DNA of 35,558 nucleotides, taken from positions 1 to 35,558 of the forward strand of contig URMQ01000004.1 of NCBI GenBank assembly GCA_900548955.1, written 5' to 3'. The notes beneath the pieces were generated by a model. It had not been told where the DNA came from and did no database searches. It saw only the letters and a list, made by a program, of their open reading frames with translations. Below are positions 23,732-33,354 of this stretch, one piece after another. Numbering within the stretch: the first letter of the stretch is position 1; each line of letters starts with the position of its first letter. Position numbers and translations under genes: made by a program. The DNA comes from an uncultured Eggerthella sp. (lineage in GTDB: Bacteria; Actinomycetota; Coriobacteriia; Coriobacteriales; Eggerthellaceae).

Positions 23732-24949
23732 ATGGCAGCCTCTGAACTAATTGAAGCGCTCCAAGCTTTAGCGCACGAACGCAAGATTGATGAATTTTAT
23801 TTGATTGATCGTCTTGAGGCATCGTTAGCAAAAAGCTACCAGCATATTTTAGATCTTGAATATGATGCTCGTGTAACTATCGATCGTTCTACGGGTAAGA
23901 TTTATGTCTATGAGCTTGTTCCCGTTGGTGAACCCGATGAAGAAACAGGCGAATATACCGAATTTGAAGAGCGCGATGTTACTCCCGATGATGTAAGTCG
24001 CATCGCTGCGCTTAATGCAAAAAATGTTATCGGTTCTATCGTTCGCGATGCTGGTCGTCAGTCTATTTTTGAAGAGTTTTCTAATCGTGTTGGAGATTTG
24101 GTTACTGGTACCGTTTTACAAGGTACGCCTGATTTCACTATCATCAAAATTCGTGATGGCGTTGAGGCAGAATTACCCCATTACGATTTGAAGCGCTACC
24201 CTGACGAACGCAACGAACGTCCTCGCAATGAGCGTTATCGTCACAATCAGCGTCTTAAGACGTTGATTGTAGAAGTTCGCGACCCAAATTCTGATTCACC
24301 TAAAATGCGTGGCGAACATGCTCGTCCATCCATTGTTGTTTCTCGTACCCATCCGGACCTTATTCGTCGTCTGTTTGAGATTGAAGTACCTGAGATTTAT
24401 GATGGCTTGGTAGAGATTAAGTCTATTGCGCGTGAACCAGGTGAGCGTTCTAAAATTGCAGTTGCTTCTCGTGAACCAAACCTTGATCCTGTAGGCGCTT
24501 GTGTCGGTCCTAAGGGTTCTCGTGTTCGTATGGTCGTAGAGGGCTTACGCAATGAACGCGTTGATGTTATTCAGTGGAACGAAGATCCTGCAATTTATGT
24601 TGCTAACGCTTTATCTCCTGCGCGAGTTACCCGTGTAGATATTGATGAAGAAAACAATTATGCAACGGTAATCGTTCCTGATGATCAGCTGTCATTAGCT
24701 ATTGGCAAAGAAGGACAAAATGCTCGCTTGGCTGCTCGCCTGACCGGATGGCATATTGATATCAAGTCCACTTCTTTTGCAGGTGAATCATTATTTAATG
24801 AACCAGCGTTGATCGATGAAGAAGAAGACGAATCCTTAGACGATGGTCTGTGCGCTTACGTGGATGAAAGCGGTATTCGTTGTCGTAATCACGCACGTGA
24901 TGGCTATCGTTATTGTGGCATTCATGCCGAATTTGAAGACGAAGAGTAG
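23732..24949 (+). CDS. nusA: Transcription elongation factor NusA with a Cys/His C-terminal tail
   Basis: 405 aa. NusA binds RNA polymerase and nascent RNA and controls pausing, termination and antitermination. Order: N-terminal polymerase-binding domain (1-125), S1 domain (about 130-200, GDLVTGTVLQG), KH1 (VGPKGSRVRMV) and KH2 (SLAIGKEGQNARLAARLTG). After an acidic linker (IDEEEDESLDDG) the protein ends with C374-x9-C384-x10-C395-x2-H398, a spacing that suggests a zinc-binding knuckle. This tail is not part of the standard NusA. ATG with AAAGGA at 23719-23724. Confidence 0.95.
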   Translation: MAASELIEALQALAHERKIDEFYLIDRLEASLAKSYQHILDLEYDARVTIDRSTGKIYVYELVPVGEPDEETGEYTEFEERDVTPDDVSRIAALNAKNVIGSIVRDAGRQSIFEEFSNRVGDLVTGTVLQGTPDFTIIKIRDGVEAELPHYDLKRYPDERNERPRNERYRHNQRLKTLIVEVRDPNSDSPKMRGEHARPSIVVSRTHPDLIRRLFEIEVPEIYDGLVEIKSIAREPGERSKIAVASREPNLDPVGACVGPKGSRVRMVVEGLRNERVDVIQWNEDPAIYVANALSPARVTRVDIDEENNYATVIVPDDQLSLAIGKEGQNARLAARLTGWHIDIKSTSFAGESLFNEPALIDEEEDESLDDGLCAYVDESGIRCRNHARDGYRYCGIHAEFEDEE

Positions 24950-24960
24950 AAAGCTTTTTA

Positions 24961-25236
24961 ATGACGGGCAAAACGCGACAGAGAACATGCATAGTATGCA
25001 GGCAAACCGATAATAAGGGTTCTTTATTGCGTATTGTTAGAACACCACAAGGTTCCATTCATTTTGATCCAACTGGTAAAATGAATGGGCGTGGAGCATA
25101 TGTTTGTAGTGTTTCTTGCTTTGAAAAAGCAATTTCTACTAAGCGGCTAGAATCCGCCCTTAGAATAAAAGTGACCGACGAAGATCGTGATCGCGTAGCA
25201 GATGAACTGCGTGCGTCACTTTCTCATGATGAGTAA
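24961..25236 (+). CDS. rnpM: YlxR/RnpM family RNA-binding protein
   Basis: 91 aa, the DUF448 family. Signature residues are RTCIVCRQ near the N-terminus, LLRIVRTPQG and GRGAYVCS. In B. subtilis the protein (RnpM, formerly YlxR) binds RNase P RNA and modulates its activity. Located 11 bases after nusA and before infB, as in most Gram-positive genomes. The ATG has only a weak GAAAGC upstream. Confidence 0.9.
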   Translation: MTGKTRQRTCIVCRQTDNKGSLLRIVRTPQGSIHFDPTGKMNGRGAYVCSVSCFEKAISTKRLESALRIKVTDEDRDRVADELRASLSHDE

Positions 25237-25252
25237 TAGACGAGGAGATTAT

Positions 25253-28057
25253 ATGCCTGGCATGCGCGTACATGAATTGGCAAAAGAATTTGATATGACC
25301 AGCAAGGAGCTGCTCGATCGTCTTGCGGAAATGAAAATCCCCGCTAAGAGTCATGCCAGCATTCTCCAGGACGCCTATGTTCAGAAAGTTCGTAAGAGCT
25401 TAGAACCTGAAATTAAGCAGCGCGCAGGGGAGCTGGAAGACGAAGAAGCCAAAAAGCTTGCGGAAAAGAAAGCCGAAGAGGCTCAACGTAAGGCTGATGA
25501 AGAAGCAGAGCGTCGTGCTGCTGTGGAGGCTGAACGTGAAGCACGTGAAGCTGAACGTGCTCGTCGTGAGGCAAAGCAAGCAGCTAAGCAAGACAACGCT
25601 AAGAAAGAAGAAGAATCAAAAAACAATAAAGTTTCTAATTCTCCTTTTGAAAGTCTGGCTTCTCAGATTGAACGTGAACGAGCACATGTAGAGCGTGAAG
25701 CTGCAGAAGCCCGTGAGCGTAAGCGTGCTGCTGCCCGCGCTGCTGAAGTGGCAAAGAAGCAGGCGGTTGAAGAAGCGCTACATAATCGTGGTCGCAAAAC
25801 AACTAAACAGCAGGCTCCTCAGCATAAGCAGCCACCTAAAGCAGCTCCTGTTTCAACGAAATCTAATTTCTCTTCATTGTTAGATCAGATCAACAATGAA
25901 CGTGAACGTTTGGAACATCAAAAGCAAGAGCAGTCTAGTCAGAAGAAAAACCAGCGCAACGATCATCGCAACAAAGATCGTCAGAATGCTCATAACGATC
26001 AGCGATCCCAAGATGCGCGTGGAAATAAGAAAAACAAGAAGCAGCGTAAAGGTTTTGAGCCTTCAGTACCTGAATTAGAAGCTCAGGTAGACACTTCTAA
26101 GGGTGAAGACCGTTATGCTCAAATGGCAGTTCAGGCTGAAAAGCTGCAGCGAGATAAAGTATTAGCTGAAGCTCGTGCTGCGGTAGAAGCTGCAAGTCAC
26201 GATGGTGAAGGTCGTCGTAAGAAGCGCAAAGAAAAGCGTGAGGCTCAGGCCCGTGAACGTGCTGAGATGGAGGCATTGGAAAAGGGCTTAGATCCTTCTT
26301 TGGTATTGGACGATTCTGTTGTAGAAATTCCGCAGGGTTCTACGGTTGCCCAGTTTGCTGAATTAGTTGAAGTTTCTCCTAATGAAGTAGTCAAACGCCT
26401 TTTCATGCTTGGTCAGGCGTTAACTCTTACTCAGTCTATGAGCGATGAACTAATTGAACTTATTGCTGATGACTTAGGACGTAAGGTTCGTGTGGTTTCT
26501 CCTGAGGAAGAATTTGCTGTTGTTTATCATGATTCTGAGGAAGACTTGAAGCCTCGTCCTCCAGTAGTTACTGTTATGGGTCATGTAGACCATGGCAAAA
26601 CTTCACTTCTTGACGCTATTCGCTCTACTGGTGTTGCAAGCCATGAAGCTGGTGGTATTACTCAGCATATTGGTGCATCAGTTGTTAACATTAACGGTCG
26701 TCAAATCACCTTTATTGATACGCCCGGTCATGAAGCGTTTACTGCTATGCGTGCTCGTGGCGCTCAGGTAACTGACGTTATTGTTTTGGTTGTTGCAGCG
26801 GACGATGGCGTTATGCCCCAGACGGTTGAAGCAATTAACCATGCTAAAGCTGCTGAGGTTCCTATTGTTGTTGCAGTTAATAAGATTGATAAACCAGGCG
26901 CAACGCCCGATCGTGTTCGTCAGGAATTAACTGAATACGGCATTATCCCTGAAGAATGGGGCGGACAGAATATGTTCGTTGATGTTTCTGCTAAGCAACA
27001 TCTTCATATTGATGACTTACTGGAAACTATTTTGCTTCAAGCTGATGTTCTTGAATTGAAGGCAAACCCTAACGCACTTGCTTCTGGTTATGTTATTGAA
27101 GCAAACTTGGATAAGGGTCGTGGTTCTGTAGCTACTATGCTTATCGCTCGCGGCACTTTGCATCCGGGAGATGTTGTGGTTGCAGGCACTTCATATGGTA
27201 AGGTTCGTGCTCTTATTAACCCTCGTGGAGAACACGTAGATCATGCTGCTCCTGCAGATCCTGTTGAGGTACTTGGTTTGAATTCTGTGCCTACTGCAGG
27301 TGACGAATTTCGTGTATTTGAAGATGAGCGTGATGCTCGTCGTTTGGCTGAAGAACGTGCATTGCGTGCTCGTTTAGCTAAACAAGAATCTCGTTCTCAT
27401 ATGAATTTGGATGACTTGTTTGCTCGTATTGAAGAGGGCGAAACAACCGACCTTAATTTGGTTGTTAAGGCTGACGTTATGGGCTCAATTGAAGCTTTGC
27501 GTGATGCATTCTCTAAGATGGACCAGTCTGAAGTTAAGATCAATATTATCCATGCTGCAGTTGGTGGTATTACTGAAACTGACGTTACCTTGGCGGCGGC
27601 ATCTGATGCTATCATTATTGGCTTTAATGTTCGTCCTACCGGCAAGACTCGCGAAGTTGCTGAGCGCGAAAAAGTTGATATTCGTCTGTATCGTGTTATT
27701 TACCAGGCTATTGAAGATATTAATGCAGCACGCGTTGGCCTTCTTTCACCTGATATTGTTGAAGAAGATACCGGTATTGCTGAAGTTCGTGAAACCTTTA
27801 AGGTTCCAAAAGTTGGCACTATTGCTGGTTGCTACATCATTGAAGGCGAAATCTCACGAGACGATAAGGTTCGTATTGTTCGTGATGGTACTGTTATCTT
27901 TGAGGGCACTATTGATAGCTTGCGTCGTTTCAAAGATGACGTTAAGTCTGTTGCACGTGGTTACGAATGCGGTATTGGTATTGATGGCTACCAGGATATC
28001 AAGGTGGGCGATACCATTGAAGGTTATCGTATCGTTGAAAAAGAAAGGGTTGAATAG
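25253..28057 (+). CDS. infB: Translation initiation factor IF-2
   Basis: 934 aa. It is a GTPase that brings fMet-tRNA to the 30S subunit. The N-terminal MRVHELAKEFDMTSKELLDRL domain is followed by a long Ala/Glu/Lys/Arg-rich coil (about 55-350). The G domain begins near residue 443: G1 GHVDHGKTS, G2 GGITQHIGA, G3 DTPGHEAF, G4 NKID, G5 SAK. C-terminal OB and fMet-tRNA binding domains follow (NVRPTGKTREVAE, IEGEISRDDKVRIVRDG). ATG 25253 is selected by GAGGAG (25242-25247). An in-frame ATG at 25202 lies inside rnpM with no ribosome binding site. Confidence 0.97.
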   Translation: MPGMRVHELAKEFDMTSKELLDRLAEMKIPAKSHASILQDAYVQKVRKSLEPEIKQRAGELEDEEAKKLAEKKAEEAQRKADEEAERRAAVEAEREAREAERARREAKQAAKQDNAKKEEESKNNKVSNSPFESLASQIERERAHVEREAAEARERKRAAARAAEVAKKQAVEEALHNRGRKTTKQQAPQHKQPPKAAPVSTKSNFSSLLDQINNERERLEHQKQEQSSQKKNQRNDHRNKDRQNAHNDQRSQDARGNKKNKKQRKGFEPSVPELEAQVDTSKGEDRYAQMAVQAEKLQRDKVLAEARAAVEAASHDGEGRRKKRKEKREAQARERAEMEALEKGLDPSLVLDDSVVEIPQGSTVAQFAELVEVSPNEVVKRLFMLGQALTLTQSMSDELIELIADDLGRKVRVVSPEEEFAVVYHDSEEDLKPRPPVVTVMGHVDHGKTSLLDAIRSTGVASHEAGGITQHIGASVVNINGRQITFIDTPGHEAFTAMRARGAQVTDVIVLVVAADDGVMPQTVEAINHAKAAEVPIVVAVNKIDKPGATPDRVRQELTEYGIIPEEWGGQNMFVDVSAKQHLHIDDLLETILLQADVLELKANPNALASGYVIEANLDKGRGSVATMLIARGTLHPGDVVVAGTSYGKVRALINPRGEHVDHAAPADPVEVLGLNSVPTAGDEFRVFEDERDARRLAEERALRARLAKQESRSHMNLDDLFARIEEGETTDLNLVVKADVMGSIEALRDAFSKMDQSEVKINIIHAAVGGITETDVTLAAASDAIIIGFNVRPTGKTREVAEREKVDIRLYRVIYQAIEDINAARVGLLSPDIVEEDTGIAEVRETFKVPKVGTIAGCYIIEGEISRDDKVRIVRDGTVIFEGTIDSLRRFKDDVKSVARGYECGIGIDGYQDIKVGDTIEGYRIVEKERVE

Positions 28058-28059
28058 CC

Positions 28060-28422
28060 ATGAAACAAGGTTCTTCAAGCCGAAAAGTCAACGAGCAAGC
28101 GCGTGAAGTAATTGCGAACATATTGCTCTTTGAGATGACTGATCCAAGGCTTTCTATGGTCACCATTACCTCATGTGAAGTTAGCTTCGATCGCAGTGTG
28201 GCCAACGTGTTTTATACAACGGAACCTTCTCGCTATGTTGAAGTAGCTGAAGCATTCCAGGCCGCAGCTGGTCGTATTCGTTCACTGATGGCTAAACAGC
28301 TTTCATGGCGCGTAGCTCCAGAATTGCGATTTATGTTAGATTCTAGTGTTGACCAGGCTGAACGTATTGCTCAAGCTTTAGCGCGTGATGCTGAGAGAAA
28401 TAATTCTGAATCGAATGAATAG
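28060..28422 (+). CDS. rbfA: 30S ribosome-binding factor A
   Basis: 120 aa with a KH-like fold. RbfA binds helix 1 of 16S rRNA during 30S maturation and cold adaptation. Visible family sequence: SSRKVNEQAREVIANIL, TDPRLSMVTITSCEVS, and APELRFMLDSSVDQAERI. The ATG is two bases after the infB stop, with GAAAGGGTTG upstream. Confidence 0.94.
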   Translation: MKQGSSSRKVNEQAREVIANILLFEMTDPRLSMVTITSCEVSFDRSVANVFYTTEPSRYVEVAEAFQAAAGRIRSLMAKQLSWRVAPELRFMLDSSVDQAERIAQALARDAERNNSESNE

Positions 28423-28430
28423 GAGCATTT

Positions 28431-29489
28431 TTGGTTACTCCTCAAACTAATACAACCTTAGATGAAATCGCCGAACGCTTAAGTGCGCTCGACGATTTTG
28501 CTATTTGTGGTCATGTTAATCCAGACGGCGATTGTCTTGGTTCTCAGCTTGGCTTGTATCATGCTCTTACTAATCTTGGCAAGCAGGTTTGTTGTCTTTT
28601 AGCTAAAGATGATCCTATCGATGTGGGCCTTCGTTTTCTTCCTGGTATTGAAAACTTAGTTCCCGCTTGCGAATATCAGGGGCGAGCTAAAGTTTTTATT
28701 GGGGTAGATGTTCCAACTATTGAGCGCATTGGTGATGCCGCTTCAGTTCAAGCTTCAGCCGACGTTCGTTTTACCGTAGACCATCATGCGGTAGATAAAA
28801 CTATGGCGGAATTTACCTATGTTGACCCAGATGCTCCTGCAGCTTCTCTTTTGATTTGGCAGTTAGCTAAGAAACTTAATGCGGTTTCTCAAGAAGTTGC
28901 ACAGTGCTGCCTTACTGGACTTATAACTGACACAGGGCGTTTTGCTTACCAAAATACTAATGCTGAATCGTTTATTGGTGCTGCTGAAATGATGCAAGCT
29001 GGAGCTAATCCTACGATCGTAAACCGTGAGTTTTTCCAAAGTCGATCTCTTGCTTCAGTAAGACTTGAACAAATTGTGCTTGATCGCATGGAGTTCTATG
29101 AAGAAGGAGCCTTTGTTATGTCGTATTTAACTAAGGCGGATTTCGATTCATGCAAAGCTATTAAGGCAGATGCTGAACCCTTGATTGATTCTCTTCGTTC
29201 TATTCGCGGAGTTAAAGTTGCTCTTATTCTTCGTGAAACTGTTTCAGGGCAAGTTCGCGGAAGTCTTCGTGCTAAAGACGATGACACTGATGTAGCTGTC
29301 GTTGCACGTCGTTTTGACGGCGGTGGTCATAAGGCAGCTGCAGGTTTTACCTTCTTTGGTTCTATGAATGATGCCCGTTGTGCTTTGAAGCAGCAGGTTG
29401 TTGCAGAGTGTTTTTCGATTGAAGATAGCCAACCTGAATCCGAATCAACTCAGTTTTCATCTTTTGTAGAGTCTCGGGATGATAAGTAG
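28431..29489 (+). CDS. nrnA: DHH/DHHA1 phosphoesterase (NrnA-like oligoribonuclease/pAp phosphatase)
   Basis: 352 aa. NrnA-type enzymes degrade nanoRNAs and dephosphorylate 3',5'-pAp. The DHH domain shows GHVNPDGDCLGSQLG (motif I), FIGVDVPT, VDHHAVDK (motif III) and LTGLITDTGRF (motif IV). The DHHA1 domain ends in FDGGGHKAAAGF. TTG start with AGGAG (28421-28425) five bases before it. The rbfA-nrnA-truB-ribF order is conserved among Gram-positives. Confidence 0.92.
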   Translation: MVTPQTNTTLDEIAERLSALDDFAICGHVNPDGDCLGSQLGLYHALTNLGKQVCCLLAKDDPIDVGLRFLPGIENLVPACEYQGRAKVFIGVDVPTIERIGDAASVQASADVRFTVDHHAVDKTMAEFTYVDPDAPAASLLIWQLAKKLNAVSQEVAQCCLTGLITDTGRFAYQNTNAESFIGAAEMMQAGANPTIVNREFFQSRSLASVRLEQIVLDRMEFYEEGAFVMSYLTKADFDSCKAIKADAEPLIDSLRSIRGVKVALILRETVSGQVRGSLRAKDDDTDVAVVARRFDGGGHKAAAGFTFFGSMNDARCALKQQVVAECFSIEDSQPESESTQFSSFVESRDDK

Positions 29490-29502
29490 GGAGATGCCCT
29501 GA

Positions 29503-30525
29503 ATGGCTAAACGTGGAAGTTCGGGTATTTGTCGGCTGATTGGTATAAATAAGCCAATTGGTTTGTCTTCTCATGATGTTGTTAATCGTGTGCGTCGTAT
29601 ATATAACGAAAAACGAGTTGGTCATGCAGGAACTTTAGATCCTCTTGCGTCAGGGGTTCTTCTTGTTTGTGTTGGGCCCGCTACTCGTCTTGATGCCTTT
29701 TTGGTAGGACATGGTAAACGGTATCGTATGGGTGTTATGTTTGGCGCCTCAACAACGACCGATGATTCGGAAGGTTCTGTCGTAAAAACAGCTTCTATTC
29801 CAGATGAATGCAGCAATCTTGATTTTGCTCAACGTTATGTTTCTGGCTTACTTGGCAAGGGTGAACAAATTCCTCCCATATATTCTGCCATTAAAGTTAA
29901 TGGTAAAAAAGCCTATGAACAGGCGCGTAGGGGTAATGTTATTGATCTTGTGCCACGCTCATTTGAGATATATGACGCAAGCTGTAAGGGCATCCAGGAA
30001 AAAGAGCGCTTAGATGGACAGCCAGGTGTGGAATGGCTCTGCGAAATGAGCGTTTCCAGTGGCACTTACATGCGTTCTATTGCTCGTGATATGGGAAGAG
30101 ACTTACATAGTGCTGCCTATGTAAGTTCGCTTGAACGAACAATTTCTGGAACGGTACTTCTGGAAGATTGTGTGACGCTAGAGCAATTAGAGCAAGATTC
30201 AACAGCTGGTGGTATTGATCCTGTACAAGCGTTAGGTATCCGTTTTGCTTTTGTTCGAAATGAAATTGCTGATAGGGTAGAGCATGGTTCTTGGTTAAAA
30301 GATACGGATATTGCTTTAAATGAACCAATTTTGCCAGAGCTTTCGGGGTCTTGTACCTGCACTACTTCCGTTCGTCCTTCCTTAAAACCTCCAACGCATG
30401 AAGAAGTTATAGGTGTTATAGTTAATAATCGCCTTAAAGCAATATATGAATTTAAAGAGTCCGAGCATCGATATGTTCCTCGATGCGTGTTTTCGATAGG
30501 TGTAGAACGTGGCAGTACTATATAA
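29503..30525 (+). CDS. truB: tRNA pseudouridine(55) synthase TruB
   Basis: 340 aa. It isomerises U55 in the T-loop of tRNA. The catalytic Asp46 is in HAGTLDPLASG, followed by KRYRMGVMFGASTTTDDSEG, QIPPIYSAIKVNGKKAYE and MSVSSGTYMRSIARDMG. The C-terminus is somewhat longer than the minimal enzyme and includes a polar stretch around residues 275-300. ATG 29503 with GGGAG (29489-29493); an ATG at 29494 runs into a TGA two codons later. The 3' end overlaps ribF by 17 bases. Confidence 0.95.
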   Translation: MAKRGSSGICRLIGINKPIGLSSHDVVNRVRRIYNEKRVGHAGTLDPLASGVLLVCVGPATRLDAFLVGHGKRYRMGVMFGASTTTDDSEGSVVKTASIPDECSNLDFAQRYVSGLLGKGEQIPPIYSAIKVNGKKAYEQARRGNVIDLVPRSFEIYDASCKGIQEKERLDGQPGVEWLCEMSVSSGTYMRSIARDMGRDLHSAAYVSSLERTISGTVLLEDCVTLEQLEQDSTAGGIDPVQALGIRFAFVRNEIADRVEHGSWLKDTDIALNEPILPELSGSCTCTTSVRPSLKPPTHEEVIGVIVNNRLKAIYEFKESEHRYVPRCVFSIGVERGSTI

Positions 30526-31438
30526 AGCTGATGAGACATTCGATCATTCCATTTTTAAGAATTCTTCATGCGCCTTTGGTGTTTTTGATGGTGTGCATAT
30601 CGGTCATCAATATCTACTCAGCTGCGCTAAAAAGACTGCGGAATATAATGGCGGAAAGTCTATAGCTTTAACGTTTGATATTGATCCAGACGAAATGTTT
30701 CATCCTGAACGTTTACGTAAACTTATGAGCAACGAACGCCGACTAGAAGCTCTTCTTGATAGCGGCGTAGATATGGTTGTTGCTCTTCCTTTTACGCGGG
30801 AATTTGCTAGTTTATCTCCCGCTGACTTTCTCCTTCAAACGTTTAATGGTTTTGCTCCTTCAAACCTTCATGTTGGTCTTGATTTTCGATTTGGCTCAAA
30901 AGCTGCTGGTACGGTTGCTGATTTGGCTGAATGGGGTGCTGCGGTAGGCACTCATATTGACGCACATAATTTAAGGAGCGCTGAAGGATCACCTATCACT
31001 GCAACACGAATTCGTCTTCTTTTGATGGAGCATGATCTTGATGAAGCTTCAAAACTTTTAGGGCGCCGTTTTTCTATGGTTGAAAAGGTTCGTCCTGGTC
31101 GTGGTGAGGGCGCTGATATGGGCTTTTCTACTGCAAACCTGGTTATTGAGCCTAATCGTCGTGTGCTTGCAGAAGGTGTTTATGCAGCTTATGCCGTAGT
31201 TGAAGGTAAACGATATCGAGCTGCGGTTTCTATGGGGGTATCTCCTGTTTTTGCAGATAAAACGGATGCTACCTGTGAAGTTCATATCCTTGATTTTGAC
31301 CAGAATATTTACGGCGAATACATTGAAATTGAATTTGTAGAATACTTACGTCCCATGATTAAGTTTGATTCGACTGAAGAGTTAATTGCTACTGTTATGG
31401 GAAATATAGATTATTGCCGCAACAATTTAGTGCTGTAG
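30509..31438 (+). CDS. ribF: Bifunctional riboflavin kinase/FAD synthetase
   Basis: 309 aa. It makes FMN and FAD from riboflavin. The N-terminal nucleotidyltransferase shows FGVFDGVHIGHQYLL, ALTFDIDP and VGLDFRFGSKAAGT. The C-terminal kinase has GFSTANL (usually GFPTANL), SMGVSPVFADK and YGEYIEIEFVEYLRPMIKF. The GTG start lies inside truB with GATAGG upstream, giving translational coupling. End of the rimP operon; no clear terminator is seen before dnaG. Confidence 0.93.
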   Translation: MAVLYKADETFDHSIFKNSSCAFGVFDGVHIGHQYLLSCAKKTAEYNGGKSIALTFDIDPDEMFHPERLRKLMSNERRLEALLDSGVDMVVALPFTREFASLSPADFLLQTFNGFAPSNLHVGLDFRFGSKAAGTVADLAEWGAAVGTHIDAHNLRSAEGSPITATRIRLLLMEHDLDEASKLLGRRFSMVEKVRPGRGEGADMGFSTANLVIEPNRRVLAEGVYAAYAVVEGKRYRAAVSMGVSPVFADKTDATCEVHILDFDQNIYGEYIEIEFVEYLRPMIKFDSTEELIATVMGNIDYCRNNLVL

Positions 31439-31474
31439 CGCTTTCTTAGTTTTCTAAATTAGTATTCTCGTGGT

Positions 31475-33334
31475 TTGGTGCTGGTAGAGGAGATCTTTAT
31501 TTTCAGTGAAGAGGACATACGAAAAGTTCGCCAAGCTAACGATATTGTTGAGCTGTTTTCTGAACGTACGGTAATGCGTCAGCGTGGACGTGACTTCTGG
31601 TGCTGTTGTCCTTTTCATCAGGAAAAAACTCCTTCTTGTAAGGTAGATCCTTCTTCTCAAACATGGCATTGTTTTGGCTGTGGTGAAGGCGGCGATATCA
31701 TCACCTATGTTCAAAAACTTGATGGCGTAGATTTTGTAGATGCAGTACGCTTTCTTGCACGTAGAGCAGGTATAGAATTACAAGAATCCCCCCAAGCTAG
31801 CAAGGCGCGAAGTAAAAAAGCACGTCTCAAAGCTATCTGCAACGAAACTGCTTCGTATTATCACATGCTGTTGATGCGATCTTCTGACGAGGGAGCAGCT
31901 CAAGCAAGAGAATATTTGGCTTCACGCAATTTAGGTGGTCAAGTTCCTAATGAATGGAATTTGGGGTATGCGCCTGGTCGTCGCCATTTGGTTACTCATT
32001 TGCGCTCGTTAGGTTATAGCGATGCCGAAATGATTGATGCGAATGTTGCTGTAAAAGGGTCGAATGGATCTGCTGATAGATTTTTTAATCGTGTAATGTT
32101 TCCTATACGTGACGTTCGGGGAGATACAATTGCGTTCGGAGGACGCGTTATTGGTAGCGGTGAACCAAAGTACCTCAATACGGGAGAGACTCCACTGTTC
32201 CATAAATCGGAAGTTTTATTTGCCCTTGATAAGGCTAAAAGTACAATGGCAAGTACTGGTGTAGCTATTGTTGTAGAAGGATACACCGACGTCATTGCTC
32301 TTCATGGCGCTGGATTTACCAATGTTGTAGCTACCTTGGGCACTTCGCTTACGCGTCAACATATTCGGATTCTTTCTCATCATGCTAAATCAAAGATTAT
32401 TTATCTCTTTGACGGGGATGAAGCAGGTCAGCGTGCGGCAGATAGGGCTCTTACGTTTATAGATTCATCAGTTACCCCTGAAGCAGGCGCTTCTAAGGTG
32501 GATCTTTTGGCTGTTACGCTTCCCGATAATTTAGATCCTGCGGATTTTATTGCGCAGCGTGGAGCTGACCCTTTTGCTGAATTATTAAACAAGGCGGTAC
32601 CCTTAATCCGGTTTGGTATTGATCGACGTCTTGCACAGTACGATCTGAGTACTCCCGAAGGTAAAAGTCGTGCCACCACTGAAGCACTCAGTGTATTAGC
32701 TCCTATAAAGACTTCACTTCTTGCAAAAGATTATGCGGTGTATATTGCGAGTAGAGTTCATGCACGCGAGCAAGATATACTTGAACGCCTGGATTCCCTT
32801 AAAGTACCTGCTACTCGCGAATACGATTCAAATTCTCAGCGCAACCAAAGTTCGCAGCCTCACCATATGCTTACCTTAACGGCTGCTCAAAAGAACAGGC
32901 TGCGAACTGAACGCGAGTTTTTAAGCTTATGTGCTCACAATCCTGCTATGATTCCTGATTTTTTGAATGAATTAGGTCAAACTGAATGGCATGATAAAGT
33001 TCATCGAGAACTTGCTCTAGCTCTTATAGAAATTATTGCCGAAAATCCAGCATTGACTACTGCTGATCTTATTAGAAAAGCACAGCAACAATGTTCCTAT
33101 GCGCAGCGTATTTTAACTGCTTCAACCGTTAGCAGTTCTTCTTCTGCTCATGAACTTTTGCGATTTATGGCTGACGAACTAGCTATCGGCGATATGGAAG
33201 ATGCAATTAATGCTATGCGTATCCAGCTTGATCAGAGCGAATCTCAAGAAGAAAAAGATGTGGTATTCCAATCAATTCTTCTTGTTCAGTCAGAACTCAA
33301 CCAGCTTCGCACTACACACGGCAAGACCAATTAG
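31475..33334 (+). CDS. dnaG: DNA primase
   Basis: 619 aa as drawn from the TTG at 31475. It synthesises RNA primers at the replication fork. The CHC2 zinc domain is CPFHQEKTPSCKVDP then WHCFGCGEGGD. The RNA polymerase domain includes FGGRVIGSGEPKYLNTGETP, and TOPRIM has VVEGYTDVIALH (Glu) and LFDGDEAGQRAADRA (Asp pair). The C-terminal helicase-binding region is less conserved. The start is uncertain: the strong AGAGGAG (31486-31492) lies after this TTG and six bases before an ATT (31499) that gives MFSEEDIRKVRQ, the expected N-terminus. TTG 31475 and GTG 31478 have no ribosome binding site. Confidence 0.93.
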   Translation: MVLVEEIFIFSEEDIRKVRQANDIVELFSERTVMRQRGRDFWCCCPFHQEKTPSCKVDPSSQTWHCFGCGEGGDIITYVQKLDGVDFVDAVRFLARRAGIELQESPQASKARSKKARLKAICNETASYYHMLLMRSSDEGAAQAREYLASRNLGGQVPNEWNLGYAPGRRHLVTHLRSLGYSDAEMIDANVAVKGSNGSADRFFNRVMFPIRDVRGDTIAFGGRVIGSGEPKYLNTGETPLFHKSEVLFALDKAKSTMASTGVAIVVEGYTDVIALHGAGFTNVVATLGTSLTRQHIRILSHHAKSKIIYLFDGDEAGQRAADRALTFIDSSVTPEAGASKVDLLAVTLPDNLDPADFIAQRGADPFAELLNKAVPLIRFGIDRRLAQYDLSTPEGKSRATTEALSVLAPIKTSLLAKDYAVYIASRVHAREQDILERLDSLKVPATREYDSNSQRNQSSQPHHMLTLTAAQKNRLRTEREFLSLCAHNPAMIPDFLNELGQTEWHDKVHRELALALIEIIAENPALTTADLIRKAQQQCSYAQRILTASTVSSSSSAHELLRFMADELAIGDMEDAINAMRIQLDQSESQEEKDVVFQSILLVQSELNQLRTTHGKTN

Positions 33335-33354
33335 CTTGTTTTGTGATGGTTTTA

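Noticed and set aside
25458..26078. Extra + strand frames in the N-terminal part of infB
   Set aside because: The infB coil is rich in purine-rich codons, which leaves other frames open. The translations are Lys/Leu/Arg-rich with no domain.
26262..26285. Possible internal IF-2 start (TGGAGG then TTG)
   Set aside because: The TTG is only about three bases from the GGAGG-like sequence, too close for initiation, and there is no domain boundary there.
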